Assembly (NCBI GenBank): GCA_023853785.1
Contig: JAJIRX010000681.1
Location: 248,001 to 312,000 of the forward strand
DNA length: 64,000 nucleotides
DNA from: Psilocybe azurescens
Lineage: Eukaryota > Basidiomycota > Agaricomycetes > Agaricales > Agrocybaceae
Direction: 5' to 3'
Positions within the stretch are counted from its first letter, which is position 1. Every line of letters starts with the position of its first letter. This document shows positions 35,218-47,123 of the stretch, piece after piece. The notes beneath the pieces are model-generated. The model saw only the letters and a list, made by a program, of their open reading frames with translations, made no database searches and was not told where the DNA came from. The translations under genes and the position numbers were made by a program.

Positions 35218-37334
35218 TCACAAATTGAAGCCAACGAGCACTCGTATTGAACGGCAAGGCATCTCCAATTCTTCAAGCGTCGACTGTTTCCGCGCTTGCA
35301 TCATACTTTCCCGCATGCGTTCCTCTTCAATAAGTTCCGCTTTGGACAGAGGCTCTCGCGTTGGTATTGGCCACCCCAGTGTGTTCAGTGAATACCATAA
35401 CGAAACACGAGCTTGCATATCACTGTGATCTCTACATTTAGCAATGTCTTCTTCCGTATGAATTTTGAAATCGACTCACGTTCGATACCTTTCAATCAAC
35501 CTTTCGAATTTTTTTCCTACTTTGTAGCTCTTCTAACTCTACATCATCCTCCCACCCAAAAGGTAGTAGTTCTGCTTTTCGATTTCGTATCCTGTCTTTA
35601 AGTTCCTCCCACATCGCCTCTTGACACGCCAATATAGCCTGATTTGAGCGGTACAAATGCATAGCAAGCGATCGGTCACTCAACGACTCGAGTCGGTCTT
35701 TCGGGAACAAAAACCCAGGTGGAAGTGTAACGACTTCATTTTCAGTCGTGGAATTTTCGACCATGAAACGGTACGGCGGGTTGGTCACATAATCATCGGA
35801 GCGGGAGGGTTCAGATAGCGACGATTCGGACAATAAGATGGAGTTTCTTGGGTAAAACGATAGCGGAGCAGACGCGGTACGGGTTCGAGATGGCTTGATG
35901 TTGGGATCCACAGAGCTTCCAAACTGTCGACATTGAGGATGAGAAGGACATGGAAGCAGGTCTTAAAGACGGTGCGACAATCGTTACCGGTTGGGACTCG
36001 TTAACGTCGAGATTAGGTTCTACGATGTAAGATGTTATTATCTGAGGAGGTAAAGGTTGTAGCGGGGCCAGAGGCGGCATTGGGAAACTTAGAAGAGGTC
36101 CCAGAGTGACGTGTCTAAAATATGTCGAAAAATAACTAGGCAATACAGCTTCCACGAACATAAGAAAACTTCACGGTTTAAAAGAACAGCATGCTTACCA
36201 GAAGGCTTCATATTTATGAAACGGTTCTGAAATACAGACTGATAAAGGGATTCAAGCAAAGCGTGGTCATGAGATGGTGTTCCATCGGAATCCAGAGTAT
36301 CCGGAGCTAAAGATGAAGGAGATGCTGGTACGTGGGATGAACTTTCGGGAAATCGAGCAGAATGAGCTCTTAGGGGCCTTGACCGAAGAGCTGTGGTGAA
36401 CCATCGAGGAAGTGTTGGAAACAAGGCATCTATAAAGTTCATGGTTATGAACATCAGTCGGACATTAGCATTTACAGCTCCACGTACCCTCCTCTATCAT
36501 TTCGACGGTACCCCCAGATCGAAGTACTCTAGAAATTTCCTAATCCAACTTGAGTACATGCATTTGATTAATGAGAGACTTTTGGGCACACCTCGAAGAG
36601 GACTCCCCACTGCGGCAACAAGTTCAGTAGGTCAAGTGATACTTTCAAAAGAGACGTACTTTGTTTTCGGGAACACCTAAAGCTACTCCTTGGATATGGA
36701 TATGATCGAACTCGTCATCTTCGAAGGGAAGCTTAGTGGTTAGACTGCAAGGCCTTGAGAAAAAATCCATTCGTTTGATATCGATTTCTCACAAATTTCC
36801 GTGCCTCCACTCAATCCTGTTCGCCAAAGAAGGCTCTAAAATCTTCAGAGGGATCTGAATGTCCACCAAGTCGAACCCGATAAAATCACAGTCCGTCCAC
36901 TCTTTGGCAGCACTTATTATCCAAGTGCCAGTCTACAGATTGATTTGACATGAAAAGTCAACAGATATAGAAATAAAACATACCCCGCAACCAAGATCAA
37001 GTACACGGCTGGGGAGCTCTTCCAAGGGAGCAAAAGAGCATGAACCTCGAAGGTATTGCGCCAAGATATTGTCAAAGGATTCCCTACGATTCAGTGAAAC
37101 CTTGATTCATCTATGTAAAAGCAGGAAGAAAGAGTGCAAAGCTTACAATTCGAGTACCTTCCTATCATAGGAAAGGGGATAGGGTGCCTTTTCGTTGTCA
37201 TATGAGTGGTGCCTTTGTCCATACTTGTACTGGAAATCCTTCCGACGCTTGTATCTTTTGCCCTCGGTATGGCCGCTGCTGAATGAGGTCGACGCAGTCG
37301 AATAAGAAACCGGAGGAGATGGTGGCGGGTTCAT
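35218..37334 (-). CDS. SAM-dependent methyltransferase with long C-terminal extension
   Basis: The start at 37334 gives MNPPPSPPVSYSTAST, a basic stretch and AYPLSYDRKVLELES-like lead. The methyltransferase core follows: SRVLDLGCGTGTW (motif I), WTDCDFIGFDLVDIQIPL (motif II), TTKLPFEDDEFDHIHIQGVA (motif IV) and EEISRVLRSGGTVEMIEEG (motif V/VI), split by short introns. After the core, a Ser/Pro-rich linker and a second conserved part (FMVENSTTENEVVTLPPGFL, YRSNQAILACQEAMWEELKD, RVSLWYSLNTLGWPIPTREP) extend to the stop at 35218. Such proteins are common in Agaricomycetes and their substrates are unknown. The T7 run 35509-35515 has one base too many, and the frame also changes near 35890-35940. 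It could act on small molecules, lipids or proteins. Confidence 0.78.
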
Positions 37335-37820
37335 AACTCTGCAAAATTTCGACCTTCTTCGAATACTAATGTCCCTTTCGATGGAGCAGAGGAGCTGGTA
37401 ACAGAGAAAGTGTAGGATACGAAGAAAAGATAAGGTTGACAGGAAATAGCAGTGAGTAATACACAGTGAATCAATCAAACCATGATGCAGCTGAGCGATC
37501 GGGTTGAACTTACGAAGTTTGCAAGCAGGCAGACGGAGAACACGATTGTCATTGTGAGGTATCACCACTGATATGTACCTAATAGACAAATTAACAACAG
37601 TCGTCGTGTATGACACTTTAGTATATATATCCCCATAGAATGCACCCCATAGTTAAACTCGTGTACTTCCGCATTTAATACTTACACAACAGGCTCACAC
37701 TTGATCATTGATTCTTGAACGAGACAGATTAATCTGGGGTAGGTATAAGTGTAATAGATATTCTAGAAGCCGAAATTAAGTACTAATGGTTGGTAAAACA
37801 TGAAGACCTGAAACTTTAAA
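37335..37820. other. Intergenic, no gene seen
   Basis: This 486-bp gap holds the promoter of the methyltransferase and the 3' flank of the AIFM2-like gene. The open frame across it belongs to the upstream leader of the methyltransferase and lacks resemblance to anything I recognise. Confidence 0.4.
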
Positions 37821-39135
37821 CTATAAACCAACAGGCCCTCTCATCATACCCACAAGAATGGTCTTCGTCTTGACTGTATGACAAAACCAACCTCCAAAAA
37901 CAAGGCCCCTGAGGATGCCTGCATATCCAACGCCTCCGCTCTGCAAAAATTGCCAAAAAGCAAAGAATGAATAAGGGGAACGCGACGCAACATTGGCCCG
38001 TACTAACGTTTCCGAAAGAAACCATGATCAATTCTTTGGAACCCTTATAGTGTATTAAATGTTTTTTGAATGGATGAGACGATGTTGGCCACGACAACGT
38101 TGACATGATTGCCTTCCCAGCCTGCTTTTGTTTCGGATAGTCAATCACGTCTTCAATAACGTATATTTCGGGATGATTTGACATCTGAAGAGTAGGCAGA
38201 ACTCTAACCAGTCCTCTGTTCGACAGTACGGTGGCTCCCAATGATCTGACAATGAATTCAGTATTGCGTTTCGGGCCAAAGGCCGTCAGCTAAAAAGTTA
38301 TATTAGATCTATTATTGGACGGTCATGAGAAAAAATTACCACTAAATCTGCCATGATACTCTTCCCACTCCTCGTCTCGAGTGCACCATCATTCAGCTGA
38401 AGATCATCGACGTGATCGTCAAACACGAGCTTGATATGGCGCGTGCACGAAAATGACTTTCCACAGCTCTCGTAAATTTGTCTGGATAGGCATCATTTAA
38501 CACCTGTTTATCTGCTTGAATGATAATGATTGATTTTCTCTGACGGAGTATTATGTGTTAGTGTATAGCGAAGCCATAAAATCTACCTGATAATTTTCAG
38601 AGATCTCTTCTGCAAGCTCTAACAAAAGTCAGCGTTGATTAACAAGAACATCATACCGATTCCAACAGCACCGGAGCCAGCGATAGCAATATCCTGAGCG
38701 ACTTGAATAAATGCCTTGGTGGCACTTCGAAACTCGCGAACACTTGTAGCTCGGAATGCGAAAGGCCCGGACCATTTAGATCCAGGAGACAGAACGAAAG
38801 CTTCGAAATGTATGCGCTATTCGTCGGAAAGGATGTCATGTCCCTCGGTCCCAGACTTCTCTATGCTGATCACCTCGGCTTGAATAAAGGTACCCCTGTT
38901 CTTGTAAAACACATACTTTAATGAAACAAGGATACTCTCTTCGAGACTGCTTTGGTTGACAATTGGGGCTCTGCCAGATGCAAGGGAGCCAAATATATTC
39001 AAAGCAAAGGTCAACGAGGATGAGGTTGAACTTGGACTCGTCGAGTGTAATGAACAGAACATGCGCAGTTCGTGAGCCACTTGCACCTCCACCAACGATG
39101 GCAATGTTTTTGCGGTCGTCATCCATTTTACTCAT
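37821..39135 (-). CDS. AIFM2/FSP1-like FAD-NAD(P)H oxidoreductase
   Basis: The start MSKMDDDRKNIAIVGGGASG contains the FAD-binding GxGxxG loop. Further on, SKFNLILV and YIWLPASGRAPIV follow the typical order, then VLSPGSKWSGPFAF and the second Rossmann loop IAIAGSGAVG for NAD(P)H. The C-terminal part has NTEFIVRSLG-like spacing and reads GATVLSNRGLVRVLPTLQMS, PEIYVIEDVIDYPKQKQAGK and GYAGILRGLVFGGWF-type tail. This is the AMID/AIFM2 branch of type-II NADH dehydrogenase-like flavoproteins. Mammalian FSP1 reduces ubiquinone and protects lipids from peroxidation; a similar quinone-reductase role here is inference. No N-myristoylation Gly-2 is seen, as the second residue is Ser. One extra base lies near 38982-38983. 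It is divergent from the GNL1-like gene. Confidence 0.8.
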
Positions 39136-39575
39136 ATGGGCCCTTTTTAAACGGTCGGGTTTACGTAGAGTTCCCCTCAGAGCCGCAAGATATGACAGAA
39201 AAAGGTCCACCTTGTCACTGAGAGGGGCAACCAATGAATTCAGACCTGAGCCAGAGCATAGCCATCAGGAGGATAACTACTGACCAGGGTAGAGGACAAA
39301 ACTTCATAGACCAGCAGTGGACCAGTGGGTCGTGACTATTGGCAACAACATGTTTATAAAGTAGTACGGATAGCCTGGGTCAGCAAAGTAGATATGAACG
39401 GAGTATATCCGTAAGGGAAGCAAACGCGCAAAGGGTTGCGCTGAAATGTGAACGTAGTATAAATCGAACGGTGTCGGTATCGAACAGAACAGTGTAAGCA
39501 GTATTACATAACAACATCTATGATGTTGATGGATGATTCTAAATTAGAACTGTCACTGTATTGTTTCTCGCCGTT
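39136..39575. promoter_or_regulatory. Divergent promoter region
   Basis: About 440 bp lie between the AIFM2-like gene (minus) and the GNL1-like GTPase gene (plus). Both promoters should be here. I see no repeat or element I can name. Confidence 0.35.
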
Positions 39576-41781
39576 ATGCCTCCTCGTCGTAAACCAACTT
39601 CCACTCGACAGAAAAAGGCAGATCAACAATTGAAGCGCGCAGTAAAAGCGCGGGGATGTACCACCATCAGAGGTAAAGAAAAAAATCACTCGTAATAGAA
39701 AACCGCGTATAGGACCCACTGGCCAACGCATAGGTCCATCGGACACTTCTACCATCGAGTCCGCTCGAAAGCTGCAATCTGCCTTTATCAAACTACCTCC
39801 AAATTTCTTGGAGCAGACCAAGCAACTTGCTTCAGATCTTGTGCTGTTGCGTCCTATCCCAGATGAGAAAGCGATCTTCCAAAGCTTCGATCCCGAAAAT
39901 GAGCCAAACGTCGAGGCTCTTTCTTGTCCCAAAAGACCCAAATGGCGCTTTGACATGACAAAAATTGAGGTAGAACGCAATGAAGAAAGGGTTTTCAAGA
40001 AGTACATTACGCAAACCGATGAAGCATTAGAGCAATGGCAAAACAAGGCCAGTCCCACAGACCCACCTGCTATGCCTCGATCACCATCATATTTCGAGAG
40101 AAATATTGAGGTTTGGCGACAATTGTACGTTCCAAGCTTCCCCTGACGCTGCCATGGTCTTTAATAGTTTCGGTCGTAGATGGCGTGTCACAGAAATATC
40201 TCAGATAATACTTGTTCTCCTTGATTCCCGTTGCCCGGTGTTACATCATCCACCATCCCTTTCCAGTTTTCTTGCAGGTCGCAAAGTTATTCTCGTTCTG
40301 ACCAAAGTCGATATACCTGGACCCTCGCGCGTTCAATCTTGGATCAATTACATAAACAAAAACTATCCGAATTCACGTATCGTTCAAGTGGAGTCCTACG
40401 CTGAAAAAGAGACGTCAACGGATCATCAGGGACGCAAGCATTACGAGCCACGTATTCCGGAACCTTTTCGCGCAAAGCTAGTAGAGGTAATCAAAGAGGT
40501 TCATAAAGAGCTACTAGAACCACCTGAAAAGGTGGCGAGTAATCCGAACTAGGCTCAAGAATTGGGTTCCGCCTGTTAAAAGAGAAATTGACTGGGAAGA
40601 TGTCATGCAAGCCAAAGGCGCGAAGGTTGGCCTTACAGTTGGAGGTGCTGCCGTTCCACGTTCTAATTCTCCGGACGAGGGAGCAGGGCAACAAGAAATT
40701 TCCAATCACCAACAAGAGCCCAGTTTCTTGACCATTGGTTTAATAGGTTTGTACTTTTTGAACTGTTTCGCTAAATATTTGGCTTACTTTGCATTCAGGA
40801 CAGCCCAATGTCGGCAAATCGTCGCTCCTGAACGCTCTTTTGGTGTTTCGAAGGTTCGCGCGTCAAAAACTGCGGGCAAGGTCAAACTATTGTCCTTTTA
40901 CCCTGAGCATTGTCCTGACTTTGTTATAGACCAAACATTTCCAGACCTTGTACTGGACTCCAGATGTCAGATTAGTCGATTGCCCTGGACTTGTTATGCC
41001 AAACTATGTGCCAATGGAAATGCAGGTTTGTCCATGACTTCATATCCCCAAATGCTTCCCGCTGATGTGCATTTTATTTTAGGTTCTTTGCGGAATTTTG
41101 CCAATTTCCCGTGTCTCGGCAGTTCCTTCATGTATCCACTTCGCCTCACAGCTATTACCACTGGAGCGTATATTCAAACTTGTTCATCCGAGTACCAAAT
41201 CTCCTCCAGTTGAGGATAAGCGAACCTGGCGCGATGACAAGAAAGTTGTGAATGTCGACAAAAATCTAGAAAATCCAGCATGGACAGCTATGGACATCCT
41301 TACCGCTTACGCCGATGATAGAGGATGGGTTACTGCAAAAGCTGGGAGGCCAGATATTCACAGAGCGGGAAACGCGAGTGCGTTTCTCATCGTTTATACT
41401 CTGACTGCATATCTCATCTAATCTGTTTCCATCTCAAAAGTTCTACGATCCTTAGCCGAAGGAAAAATCGGATGGGCTTTCTGGCCTCCAGGAACACCTC
41501 CTGAAGAGATAGCAAAAGCAGGGGATAATCTGGGCATCTGGATTCCTCTTTCAGATGCTACTGAGGATATCAGCGAGCCGGAAAGTGAGGATGAGGATGA
41601 GAACGAAAGCAGAAATGCCTCCGCCGCCACGGACGACGAAGACAACAACGAAAACCTAGAAATTAGTGGCGACGAGGCCACTGGCAATCCCAATCGAAGT
41701 GCAGGTGTTGGGAGGTTCGGCGCCCTTGCCATCAGCGAAGACGATAGCGATGACGGAACGAGCGAATCAGAAGAATTGTAG
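39576..41781 (+). CDS. Circularly permuted GTPase, GNL1/HSR1 family
   Basis: The start MPPRRKPTSTRQKKADQQLK matches the basic N-terminus of GNL1. The GTPase motifs appear in permuted order: G4 TKVD in GRKVILVLTKVDIPGPSR, then G1 IGQPNVGKSSLLNALFG, a G2 region KTAGKTKHFQTLYW, and G3 VDCPGLVMPNYVP. A W-rich lead (NIEVWRQLWRVTEISQIILV) with LLDSRCPVLHHPPSL precedes G4. The C-terminus (WTAMDILTAYADDRGWVTAK, GKIGWAFWPPGTPPEEI) is typical, followed by a long acidic tail ending SDDGTSESEEL. GNL1-type proteins act in or near the nucleolus; a role in ribosome maturation is family-level inference. Frame breaks lie at A4 39644-39647 (short) and 40547-40548 (one extra). Confidence 0.9.
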
Positions 41782-42213
41782 GCTTAACTCTTGATTAATC
41801 CAACAATGTAGGTTCAAGTGTGAGAATGAATGTAAACCTCAAGCTGATATTGTTCACGGTCAATTTAGGTACATATATATAACGTCCTGCTACGTAGAAT
41901 TCTATCATTTATAGGGGCCCATTTCTTTTAGGAACCTCATACATACTTCGAAGATCTCTTCTCAGCCCATGATCTGCCTACAGATGTCTATTTTTGCAGC
42001 TTGAACAGCCCCGGTGACCAATTTCAACAGTCCCAGATTCTCTCGTGTCGTGGTGTTACTCCAATTTCTTCGGCAGAATTTAATACAGAAAAAACCAAAA
42101 TGACGCTGAAACCCATTAAAGTATTATCACGAAGCCGTGCAGCGGTCCGAACGCAGAAGCAAGAAAGCTATTTAACAAACAAGCCAGCCTTGCCTGGATT
42201 TCAATATACAAAT

Positions 42214-43160
42214 ATGTGGACTGCAGTCATTGCTATCACTTTTGCGGCAGTAGCTTCTGTGGCTCAATGCCAAACGGTTTATCTTGCAGGGGACTCTACC
42301 ATGGCCAAGGGTGGCGGAGGTACTGGAACGGATGGTCAGTCTTCATTGTTAGCTTTTCGGTAGTGAGCTGAGATTTTCTTGGAATAGGATGGGGCCAGTA
42401 TCTGGCTCAGTACTTGACATTACCTGTCGTAAACAACGCAATTGCTGGTCGCTCCGCCAGATCGTTTACTGATGAAGGTCGCTTTACGACTTTGATTAAT
42501 ACCGTCAAGTCTGGTGACTTTGTGGTCATCGAATTTGGACACAATGATGGTACATCTGGTGCGACCGACAATGGTAGACAAGATGCCGTTGGAAATGACA
42601 CCACTACAACGACGACTGTTACAGCTGCGAAGTAAGTAGGAGCTTTCGATTTTGTGGTGCATTCATTTTCGTTTTCGGATACTGAATTGTTCTGGTCTAG
42701 TGGCACGTCAATTGTCATTCACACTTTTAATTTCTACATTCAAAATGCCGTCAACTCCCTCAAGGCAAAGGGTGCCATACCCATTGTGTCATCGCAGACT
42801 CCCGATAACATCTGGACCAACGGCGTTATAGGACCTCCATCACGCTTCGTTGGCTATGCTCAGTTAGCTGGCAGTCGAACTTCCGTGACGTATATCGACC
42901 ACTTCGATTATGTGGCGCAGGCATATGACGCCCTCGGCCAGACCACCACCACAACATTTTATCCTTTGGATCATACGCACACTTCGCCTACAGGAGCCAA
43001 CATTGTCGCTCAAACGTTTGTGCGGGGTTTAATATGCTCCATCAGTGCTCTGAATAAGAAGTTGAGTGCAAGCGGTAGCACTGTCCCAGGTGAGGAATAT
43101 ATCGGTACCATTACATCTGCGAACATATCTAAACGGGATGCCGTAGGAAAATGCATTTGA
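42214..43160 (+). CDS. Rhamnogalacturonan acetylesterase, CE12-like GDSL esterase
   Basis: The start at 42214 gives a signal peptide ([20 protein letters not shown]) leading directly into [16 protein letters not shown], the block I motif with the catalytic Ser. Block II/III signatures follow: [15 protein letters not shown] and [10 protein letters not shown]. The catalytic Asp/His pair is in [20 protein letters not shown] near the C-terminus. Two introns are clear: after TGTD and after TTTVTAA. The mature protein of about 230 residues fits the family. It would be secreted and remove acetyl groups from pectin rhamnogalacturonan I, helping plant cell-wall breakdown, in line with a saprotrophic or plant-associated life. 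No frame break was seen. An upstream in-frame extension from 42001 lacks support. Confidence 0.92.
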
Positions 43161-43502
43161 GGCCGTTCTCGAAGTTGGATCAGGCGACCTTTCAAGTTGA
43201 GATTCTGAATAAGAAGTCGCTGCATCGACATGTTTTAAATATATCGCAGCAAGATTTGTATTGGCTATAAAAATGTATGCTCTACACTCAAGCAAACGAT
43301 GCAATTTTTCGAAGGATAAACCTGGAGAATCTGGAGCTTTGAAGTCCAGAAGGCGATCCGTATATGCCAAATAACGGGCCGTGTGGCCGCTAACGAAGTT
43401 CTATTTGTTCTTGTGTTACTGTTGAATTGAGATCATGATGAAAGAACAAGACCTTGCTCGAAATACAACCACTACACTACATATCTAAATGCTACATACG
43501 GC

Positions 43503-44932
43503 ATGCTGAGCTCGTGGTTCTCACAGCAGCCCCTTGATGACGACGGCAATCCGGACGGAATATCCCTTCGCACAACCCCAAAGGCATCTCTTTCATCACC
43601 CAACGATGCCAACCAAGTACCGCGAGCCTCAGCAGATAAACCTCCTAAGCGGACATTCCCAACAGCTTATACCACCCCACATGATGCCGTATTATCAGAG
43701 CTTCAGGGTATGCAACCAAAGACAGTCGTAACCGGCCCATCGAATTATCCAGCTTTTTTTAAAGAGGAACAAGCCGTGTCTCCTGACTTGGACTCCAATC
43801 TACCGATACCGGAAGATAGGTCCAATGCCCTTCGTACAGAGGTCAATCCATCGGGTCGAACATCGAATACTACGTCACAGCATCTATCTCTTGCGAGCTC
43901 TCCTGAGCTCTTAATAGACCCGTTTGATGGCATGTCTTTGGGCGTGCTTGTTCCACACCTGGACAATCCCAACGCAGGTGAACAATCCCCTTCACAGATT
44001 AATCTTCTTAACGCGATAGAAGGAGGTGCAAACACCAATGCTTCTGGAAGTGAAGCCATCTGGGCTAATCTTTCGCGAGTATTGGATATACAATCTCAGA
44101 TATCGAAAATGCATCTGGATATGGAAAATATTGGAACGGCCAAAGTGTCAAATACAAAAGGCAATAAGCGACAGCACAAAGTAAGCAAGCCCGCTGTCTT
44201 CGAAAACACAGGCGGAGGTGCTTTCGAGATGGGCCCTGAGGATCCCATTGTCCCCCCCTGGGCTGCATCAACCGAGGGAGAGGACTTTGAGTAACGTTTC
44301 GACAGTTTCATCTACGGGTGACACGCAAGGTGACGAAGAAGGTGTCAATGTGCCTAATGAAGAGGCAGAAAAAACTAGGATTAGAGAAGAAGAATTCGGG
44401 AAGCTGGCCACCCAGTTCGAAGGCAGAAAAGATGCTATCAAGGGTATAATGGACAAGGTTCGTTAATTTGTCGCATTATGTGTACGTTTTGACAACCTTG
44501 GCTTGCAAGTTGGATGATTTAGCGCAAGCTTTACACCAATTCCATCAGCTTCCTCCTCCGCCCATGGAAATCTTCAATGCTCATCGTAATAGTTCATCAG
44601 GAGTCGCCTCTCCTCCTCTCTACACAGCATCCCCCCAGCAGGCAGCAGAAAACAAAGGCAAAGGCAAAGCGCCGACAAGACCCACTGATATTGTTTCTGA
44701 TAGAACGTACGAATGGACTCAACAGAATGCCTTTTCCTCTGCCTCGATATTGCAGCCTCCTCCTATTGATCAACCTAAAAGCGACAATGCGATGCTCGGC
44801 GCTTCTTTGAGCAGGTCGACGGTGCAGAAGAAGTCGGTGCCGACATTGATGCTCAATTCGATGGACATGGAGACACGTATACCTATAATGGATAGTCCCG
44901 CGTCGACGATTGGTAGTTTGAAGCAGGATTGA
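43503..44932 (+). CDS. Hypothetical protein with coiled-coil/helical core
   Basis: The start MLSSWFSQQPLDDDGNPDGI leads into a long disordered Ser/Pro region. A conserved-looking core follows: SEAIWANLSRVLDIQSQISK, MHLDMENIGTA, then after a frame change RTLSNVSTVSSTGD, a charged helix EEFGKLATQFEGRKDAIKGI and LDDLAQALHQFHQLPPPPME joined by an intron. The tail is Pro/Gln-rich and ends SPASTIGSLKQD. I do not recognise a catalytic domain; helical content and acidic/basic charge suggest a scaffold or adaptor. The C7 run at 44252-44258 has one base too many, separating the two halves. The stop is at 44932. Confidence 0.7.
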
Positions 44933-47123
44933 TCCCACGCGTCATCTACCGTCTCTCATGGTCTTCGTACTTGCTTAATTATCTAAAAATGGCACACCTC
45001 CTACAAGCTTCACTCCAATGCCAAATCCCATCTTCATGTCTGATCATTTCTTTGGATCAAGTTGCGTTTCCCATTCATATCTGAGTTGCTAATGATGCGT
45101 CTCTACTCAAGGTTTCCTTTTTTTCTTTGTGTCTTGATCTGCTTTGTACCTCTTTAAATCGAGGTTGATGCCTTATTAATCGAACTGGCTTTGTGTTTTC
45201 TCTGTCTGTCCTTCCGCCTCTTCAGAATTTGTCGACATGTATCCATTCAACCTCTTCGCATTTTTACCTCACATCGACGTGTTCTGTAAGTGGTTAGTGG
45301 ACAGGAGGTCTGCCCCATACTATGGTCGCCACCGGCGATAGCAGTAGCTGCGAAAACGGTGCATCTCTAGGTAGATCTGTGCGTGATGGAGGCCTTACGC
45401 GTACGTCCGTGGTACTTGATTTTGAACATTGCTCAGTGGGTTTCCCGGCAGATTTGAAAAAGCAAACGAAGGAACAGGCATATTGTGCATAGTGAATTTC
45501 CGATAACTCCTTGTCGACTCCGACGTTCGATATTAGGGAAGATATCGTGGGACGTGATCTACTTAAATTCTATGTAAGCAACTCAAGAGATAAGAAAGAA
45601 GTGTATAGGCTTCGTATGCGAGGGGGTTTAGCGGTATGTGACAAATTTTGGATCATACTTAGGTATGTTCTATCCGGTTTTGTTCATTATTTGTCCCGTA
45701 TCGCTTAAAATTGGGCGCTTATTCGTACTTATTATATAATATGTCATAACCCGCTAGGATCACCGTGTCTCAAACATACGATACTGCGTGATAAAACCTC
45801 GCGGAGGTGGCTTTCAGAACAGTTCTATGATACTCAATCGAAGAAACTTGGCGTATTTTTGGAACTTTATAACGAGAACACAGATATGAGATGTGCTAGG
45901 ATGTGCTATATGCACTTTGATTCCGCTTGGTAGCATTCTGCTTCCATGAATACAGTATCTATCTCCTGGCTTAGCCTCTTAGAGCCATTTTTCTCTATAT
46001 AAGCTCGTAGTAGCCCTCATGCTATGGTCAGAGACGGGAATTAAACCTTTCTCGATCAAATCAGAGTCTTATCTTCCGCGTGGCGGGGACATAGTATCCA
46101 ATGATCGTTCAGGATAGGGCTTTGTAGGATGTAGCGCAAAGAGGCACCTAGATTACGTATCGAAATAGAGCTTGAAACATCATCGCCAGTCATAGCCATC
46201 GACTCTGCCAGCTATGAGTCAGAGATATGGTGCCGCTGTATTTGATTGTGAACCTGATGGAATCTTGGGGTAGTCATTTCTATGGTGTCAAAGAAGAATT
46301 CCAAACAGCCACAAAAAAACATGCGTGTTGTTATGGCTAATACGATACCGATCAAAGGACACGCAAATGCCGCAGGGATAATGAGGCATGGCAGCTAAGA
46401 ACTTACTTGACTGATCGGCCACCGGTGTCTTCACATCTCTAGTTGTAGCTTCTTTGGATCGTATCTGCTGCGTTTTGTATCAGTGCAACTACGGGGGTAT
46501 AAACAGTGCAGCATACACGGGCTCTCTCAAACCCCTGAAGAATTCCTCAATTTTGGGTCACTGATGCCTTAGATCGATAATACTTACTCCGAGAGTAAAG
46601 GGGCTTCAATTTACGCCCCAAATCTTGGCGTCAGTATTCTACGATCCATCTACTGCGCCATAGTATTGAAGCGAAGAACAGTTGGACGCCCTATCTCAAG
46701 TGGATAAGTTGATGTGCATAGGACACCATAACTCGTGTAGGCCTCGAGGCGTAGAACCAAAGATCATTGTATCTTCCCACTTGTTGGAGTTCAATGAGGG
46801 ACTTAATAAGCGAATCAGAGATTCGGGGGCTAAGAATTGAATGGATGTCGATCCTCCTGGATTCTGAAAAAGGAAAAGTTTATTTCTCCACAGAGAGTGG
46901 GATTCAAGGGTGGAGTGATGTTGGAAGAAACATGCGTTGTGCGCGCTGCAGGGAGCGGGAAGAATGGAGTAACAGTCCGAATTAGCTTCAAGTCAAATAC
47001 AAAGTGGCATGGTCTTGTTGACGTCACCGTATTAAGTAGACGCGCTGTCCAAAAGGGTAATCAAGGTCACGTTTTGCTAATCCATAAAAGCGCGTCCGAT
47101 GCCACTGCGGCGGTCCAAGTATC
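44933..47123. other. 2.2-kb stretch without a supported gene
   Basis: The longest gene-poor stretch in the window. Open frames are short and unconvincing on both strands. No transposon termini, tRNA or tandem repeat was recognised. It contains the 3' flank of the hypothetical gene and the promoter of VTA1, with pyrimidine-rich DNA between about 45100 and 45220. Confidence 0.5.

Noticed and set aside
14998..39135. A secondary-metabolite cluster made of the acyltransferase, the ketopantoate reductase-like gene and the methyltransferase.
   Set aside because: They are spread over 20 kb among housekeeping genes. No synthase, P450, carrier-domain protein or pathway regulator is present.
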